Source: Thalassobius sp. I31.1
Lineage (GTDB): Bacteria; Pseudomonadota; Alphaproteobacteria; Rhodobacterales; Rhodobacteraceae
Direction of reading: 5' to 3'
Assembly (NCBI RefSeq): GCF_003031585.1
Contig: NZ_PWAA01000002.1
Span: 1-64,000 of the forward strand
DNA: 64,000 bases
Shown here: positions 61,390-64,000 of the stretch, piece after piece
Layout of the letters: the number at the start of each line of letters is the position of its first letter
Position numbering within the stretch: the first letter of the stretch is position 1
Notes under the pieces: model-generated
What the model saw: the letters and a program-made list of their open reading frames with translations, nothing else
What the model was told of the DNA's origin: nothing
The model's database searches: none
Translations under genes and position numbers: made by a program

Positions 61390-61887
61390 TTAAGAATGCG
61401 CTTCTGTCAGTGCAACAATGATCTCAATCATGGATTTTGCGTCACGCGCGTTGGTGATACCGCCGACCCCAACCCGTGTGCCCACACGCCAGTACATTCC
61501 GGGTGCCCAGAGGTTGCCGGGAGCCTGAGTGCCGCGCAGCATAAAGCCGTTTGACGGTTTCAGGGCAAAAACACCTTTTTCCATCGCCACCACATCTTCC
61601 ATACGGATCAGGCAGGTTCCGCGATAATCGCTGAGGGCCTCTTTCGTCAGGATCAGGCCGCCTCGTGTGCGGTCGTACATTTTGATGCCCAGCCACAGGA
61701 CTGCCGCCCCCATCAGCATAAGAAGCAACTTCAGGCCGATTGCAGCACCGGGCAGCACCATCCCATTCCAGATCAGGAGCACACCAAGCAGAAGCAGCAC
61801 CGCCAGGGCGAAAATGCGCCGTATGGGAGAGACACCCAGTTCCATAAGGACCTCGGCCTCGCCCGCCGTTGTGTTCTGATCTGTCAT
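61390..61887 (-). CDS. Membrane protein with bacterial PH-like domain
   Basis: The 165-residue protein has two membrane segments, IFALAVLLLLGVLLIWNGM and IGLKLLLMLMGAAVLWLGI, followed by a C-terminal domain with LSDYRGTCLIRMEDVVAMEKGVFALKP that resembles the bacterial PH (YdbS-like) fold. I start at the ATG at 61887 with GGGAG seven bases upstream. The gene faces the Tad operon (convergent) and is divergent from the pirin gene, with the second octamer array in between. Confidence 0.65.
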   Translation of the reverse strand: MTDQNTTAGEAEVLMELGVSPIRRIFALAVLLLLGVLLIWNGMVLPGAAIGLKLLLMLMGAAVLWLGIKMYDRTRGGLILTKEALSDYRGTCLIRMEDVVAMEKGVFALKPSNGFMLRGTQAPGNLWAPGMYWRVGTRVGVGGITNARDAKSMIEIIVALTEAHS

Positions 61888-61954
61888 CTGTGTCTCCCTC
61901 ATTTCCAGCTTTTGATACAATGGGAAAGCGCAAAGGTCACCAGTCCGCAAACCA

Positions 61955-61986
61955 GAAAACTAGAAAACTAGAAAACTAGAAAACTA
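61955..61986 (+). repeat. Tandem array of the octamer GAAAACTA, four copies
   Basis: Four exact copies of GAAAACTA are followed by a partial GAAC and preceded by a degenerate CAAACCA unit. It has the same unit and orientation as the seven-copy array at 38307 and lies in the intergenic region upstream of the PH-like gene and the pirin gene. Confidence 0.9.
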
Positions 61987-62112
61987 GAACTTGTATCACA
62001 TCACCAGATCCACCCCATAAAAATCGCACATCACACGCGCGATCACCCACATATGCGCCCATATGCACATGAACTGTGATGACATATATTCCCGTTATAA
62101 AGGAGAAACACC

Positions 62113-63024
62113 ATGTCCATCCGCCCCGCTCTGACGACAAGCCTTGCCACCCCGACTGTTGAAGGTGCTGGTGTGCACCTGCATCGCGCTTTTGGGTTTC
62201 ACAACCCGAAGAAATTTGACCCATTCCTGCTGTTTGACGATTTCCGGCAGGATGATGTCAAAGGCGATATTGCGGGTTTCCCATGGCACCCCCATCGCGG
62301 CATTGAAACCATCAGCTATGTGCTGAATGGCACCGTTGAACATGCGGACAGCCTTGGAAACAAAGGCGTCATTGGCGCGGGCGACATTCAGTGGATGACT
62401 GCTGGCTCCGGTATAATGCACCACGAAATGCCTGTCGCGAACAAACGGGGACAGATGCATGGGTTTCAGCTTTGGTCAAACCTGCCCGCCAGTGAGAAAA
62501 TGTGTGCGCCGCGCTATCAGGATATTCCCTCTGGTGAAGTCGCCGAACGGATTGACAATGACGGCACCCGCATCCGGGTGATTGCCGGGAACTGGCGTGG
62601 AATTGATGGCCCAGTGAAAGGCATCGCAACCGATCCGGTTTACCTTGATATCTCTGTTGCGCCCAACACGATCAAAACCCTGCCCATGGATACGTATCGC
62701 AACACATTTGCGTATGTGTTTGCAGGCAGCGGCCGGTTTGCTGACAGTGCAGCCCCGCGCGGTGTGTTGCTGGAAAAAGAAGTCATGGGCCAGGAGGTCA
62801 ACATCCGGGATATGTCCGGCAACCGTACCCTTGTGGAATTTGGCACAGGCGATGAAGTCCGCCTGCAGTCTGGTCCGGAAGGCGTACGATTTCTACTGAT
62901 CGCGGGTGCCCCTTTGCAGGAACCCATCGCCTGGCACGGCCCGATTGTGATGAACACAGCGGAAGAACTGCGTCAGGCCATGTCAGACCTTCGCAACGAC
63001 AGGTTTATCAAGCCAGCGCATTAA
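62113..63024 (+). CDS. Pirin-family protein
   Basis: The 303-residue bicupin has the metal-binding motif HPHRGIETISYVLNGTVEH in the N-terminal domain and a second cupin domain in the C-terminal half. Pirins bind iron and some oxidise quercetin; regulatory roles have been proposed. AAAGGAG lies seven bases before the ATG. The last bases overlap the gene on the other strand by four. Confidence 0.9.
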   Translation: MSIRPALTTSLATPTVEGAGVHLHRAFGFHNPKKFDPFLLFDDFRQDDVKGDIAGFPWHPHRGIETISYVLNGTVEHADSLGNKGVIGAGDIQWMTAGSGIMHHEMPVANKRGQMHGFQLWSNLPASEKMCAPRYQDIPSGEVAERIDNDGTRIRVIAGNWRGIDGPVKGIATDPVYLDISVAPNTIKTLPMDTYRNTFAYVFAGSGRFADSAAPRGVLLEKEVMGQEVNIRDMSGNRTLVEFGTGDEVRLQSGPEGVRFLLIAGAPLQEPIAWHGPIVMNTAEELRQAMSDLRNDRFIKPAH

Positions 63025-63536
63025 GCGTCTGTGCTTTTCGCTGCGATGGTCTGAGTTTCATAAACACCCGCATAAATATACAAAACAGCGACCAACGTTT
63101 CGTCAAAGGACAACCCCAGATCGCTCCAGCTAAACTCACAACTATGGTCACCCGGACCTGTATGCAAACAGAGTTCAGTCAGTTCCCCATTCAGACTTAG
63201 GATCCCCAGATCTTTTGACCACTTAGAGTACCGATGAATGCAAGGTCCGATCGCAGTTCTCCAGACCGTGCAACCCTTCAAAACGACTTCATACCTGGCC
63301 CATTCACCACGCAAAATGAAGGATGCGGGCTCCCAGGTAAAATCATAGATATGCTTCTCGGCATCAATCAAGGGCATGTCCCCTCGAAAAACGTTCAGAA
63401 CACCCCTTTGGCCCGGTCGCAAATATTCAATGGCCCGCACGGGGATACTCTCATGCATACCAAGTTTATGGAGAAACTTTTCCAGGCGTTTGCGTTCATT
63501 TTCAATTCTGGCCAATTCAAGCTTTGTACGCGGCAC
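63021..63536 (-). CDS. Protein of unknown function
   Basis: The 171-residue product starts with a charged helix (LELARIENERKRLEKFLHKL), continues with IEYLRPGQRGVLNVFRG and ends with VLYIYAGVYETQTI. No catalytic motif or membrane segment is visible and no family is recognised. The region is lower in GC than most of the window. It is 52 bases downstream of a partial gene that may be of the DUF1629/Imm11 type, in the same direction, so both could belong to one acquired module. Confidence 0.5.
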   Translation of the reverse strand: MPRTKLELARIENERKRLEKFLHKLGMHESIPVRAIEYLRPGQRGVLNVFRGDMPLIDAEKHIYDFTWEPASFILRGEWARYEVVLKGCTVWRTAIGPCIHRYSKWSKDLGILSLNGELTELCLHTGPGDHSCEFSWSDLGLSFDETLVAVLYIYAGVYETQTIAAKSTDA

Positions 63537-63588
63537 CTGAATGCAGCTCCTTCATTTTGTCTCGGAAAATATCCCGGGGAACGCATAA

Positions 63589-64000
63589 TCAATCGGGATC
63601 GCTCATCCGGACTACTCTAAAATCCAGTTCCCGGAAGTGTCCCATCAGTATCTTCTGCAATCCCTCACCCACCAGAATAATCGGATGCATTTCACGACCA
63701 CAAGCAAAGATCAGGTCACTGCGGTAAATCCCCATTGGGTCAATCTTCTCATCCGTAAAGACCGCAGGAGGGGATGCACCAACAATCGTCGCGTATTCGC
63801 CGCAACGCGTACAGAAATCTTCAAAGCGTGTGCCGACAGTCTTTGCGTCGAACCTTAAAACCTCAGACAGTTTCAGCGCATACATCGCAGGCCGTCGATT
63901 AACTTTGATAGTTGTAAAAGGCGTGGACGCATGGGCATGCAAAAACGTCGCCACACGTTCCGTGATGATCATCTGTCCATCATAGGTCGCACCCCAGTCT
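63589..64000 (-). CDS. Truncated-by-window gene, possible DUF1629/Imm11-like protein (partial)
   Basis: The frame runs to the right edge without a stop or start, so the N-terminus lies outside. The visible 137 residues include IITERVATFLHAHAST, a CTRCGEY pair, IYRSDLIFACGREMHPIILVG and GEGLQKILMG. The pattern (SERV-type helix start and Cys pair followed by a FYR(S/T)DL segment) recalls the DUF1629/Imm11 immunity-protein family, but I cannot be sure. A known toxin gene is not visible in the window. Confidence 0.45.
   Translation of the reverse strand, partial: DWGATYDGQMIITERVATFLHAHASTPFTTIKVNRRPAMYALKLSEVLRFDAKTVGTRFEDFCTRCGEYATIVGASPPAVFTDEKIDPMGIYRSDLIFACGREMHPIILVGEGLQKILMGHFRELDFRVVRMSDPD

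Noticed and set aside
62031-62090. CATATG-rich direct repeats upstream of pirin considered as an operator
   Set aside because: The repeats (ATATGCGCCC, ATATGCACAT) are too short and irregular to support a specific site.

Overview
This window looks like the chromosome of a member of the Rhodobacterales, most likely the marine Roseobacter group. The evidence is gene order and protein content: the tldD / ctaC-ctaB-ctaG-ctaE-surf1-thrC-M16 block, rpoD next to dnaG, an EI-Ntr (PtsP), a tetrameric sarcosine oxidase operon and a full C-P lyase cluster. No rRNA, tRNA, CRISPR array or intact insertion sequence was found. The genus cannot be fixed from the sequence alone.

Layout. 0-0.8 kb: a lower-GC edge with the start of a gene leaving the window, a cysteine-rich ORF that may be a remnant, and two hairpin terminators. 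0.8-7.1 kb: acyl-CoA synthetase, an MsbA-like ABC exporter and ptsP. 7.1-12.6 kb: a GNAT enzyme, a flavin-reductase-like protein, then a tightly coupled operon with mtnP and apt (adenine release and adenine salvage) at its ends and three membrane-associated genes between them. 12.7-17.5 kb: FAD-linked 2-hydroxyacid dehydrogenase, RimJ-like acetyltransferase, M16 peptidase and thrC. 17.5-21.8 kb: cytochrome aa3 oxidase subunits II and III with assembly factors; subunit I is absent. 22-29 kb: tldD, dprA, topA and a two-subunit 3-oxoacid CoA-transferase.

29-38.3 kb: the phosphonate region. It runs phnF plus a divergent phnM paralogue on the minus strand, then phnGHI, an 18-codon minigene, phnJKLN on the plus strand, a DUF1045 2H-phosphoesterase gene on the minus strand, and canonical phnM on the plus strand. 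No phnCDE transporter and no phnP are present. 38.3-46.7 kb: a CTAG-containing octamer array, an RNA methyltransferase, a TetR regulator with a clear palindromic operator between it and a small divergent operon, a phosphonate-monoester-hydrolase-type sulfatase coupled to a second FAD 2-hydroxyacid dehydrogenase, YjbQ, a secreted protein, a DCC thiol protein, and a PD-(D/E)XK-like protein whose TTG start lies directly behind the rpoD terminator. 46.7-51 kb: rpoD and dnaG. 51-56.1 kb: soxBDAG. 56-58.4 kb: a GFA-like protein and glutamate dehydrogenase. 58.7-61.4 kb: three Tad pseudopilin-type genes without the assembly machinery. 61.4-64 kb: a PH-domain membrane protein, a second copy of the octamer array, pirin, an unknown protein, and a truncated gene that may be of the DUF1629/Imm11 type.

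Metabolically the window combines phosphonate use as a phosphorus source, sarcosine demethylation, 5-methylthioadenosine recycling and aerobic respiration, as expected of a heterotroph living on dissolved organic matter. The most unusual features are the phnI-phnJ minigene, the second PhnM, the paired octamer arrays, the nuclease-like gene behind the rpoD terminator, and the membrane genes inside the adenine-salvage operon.
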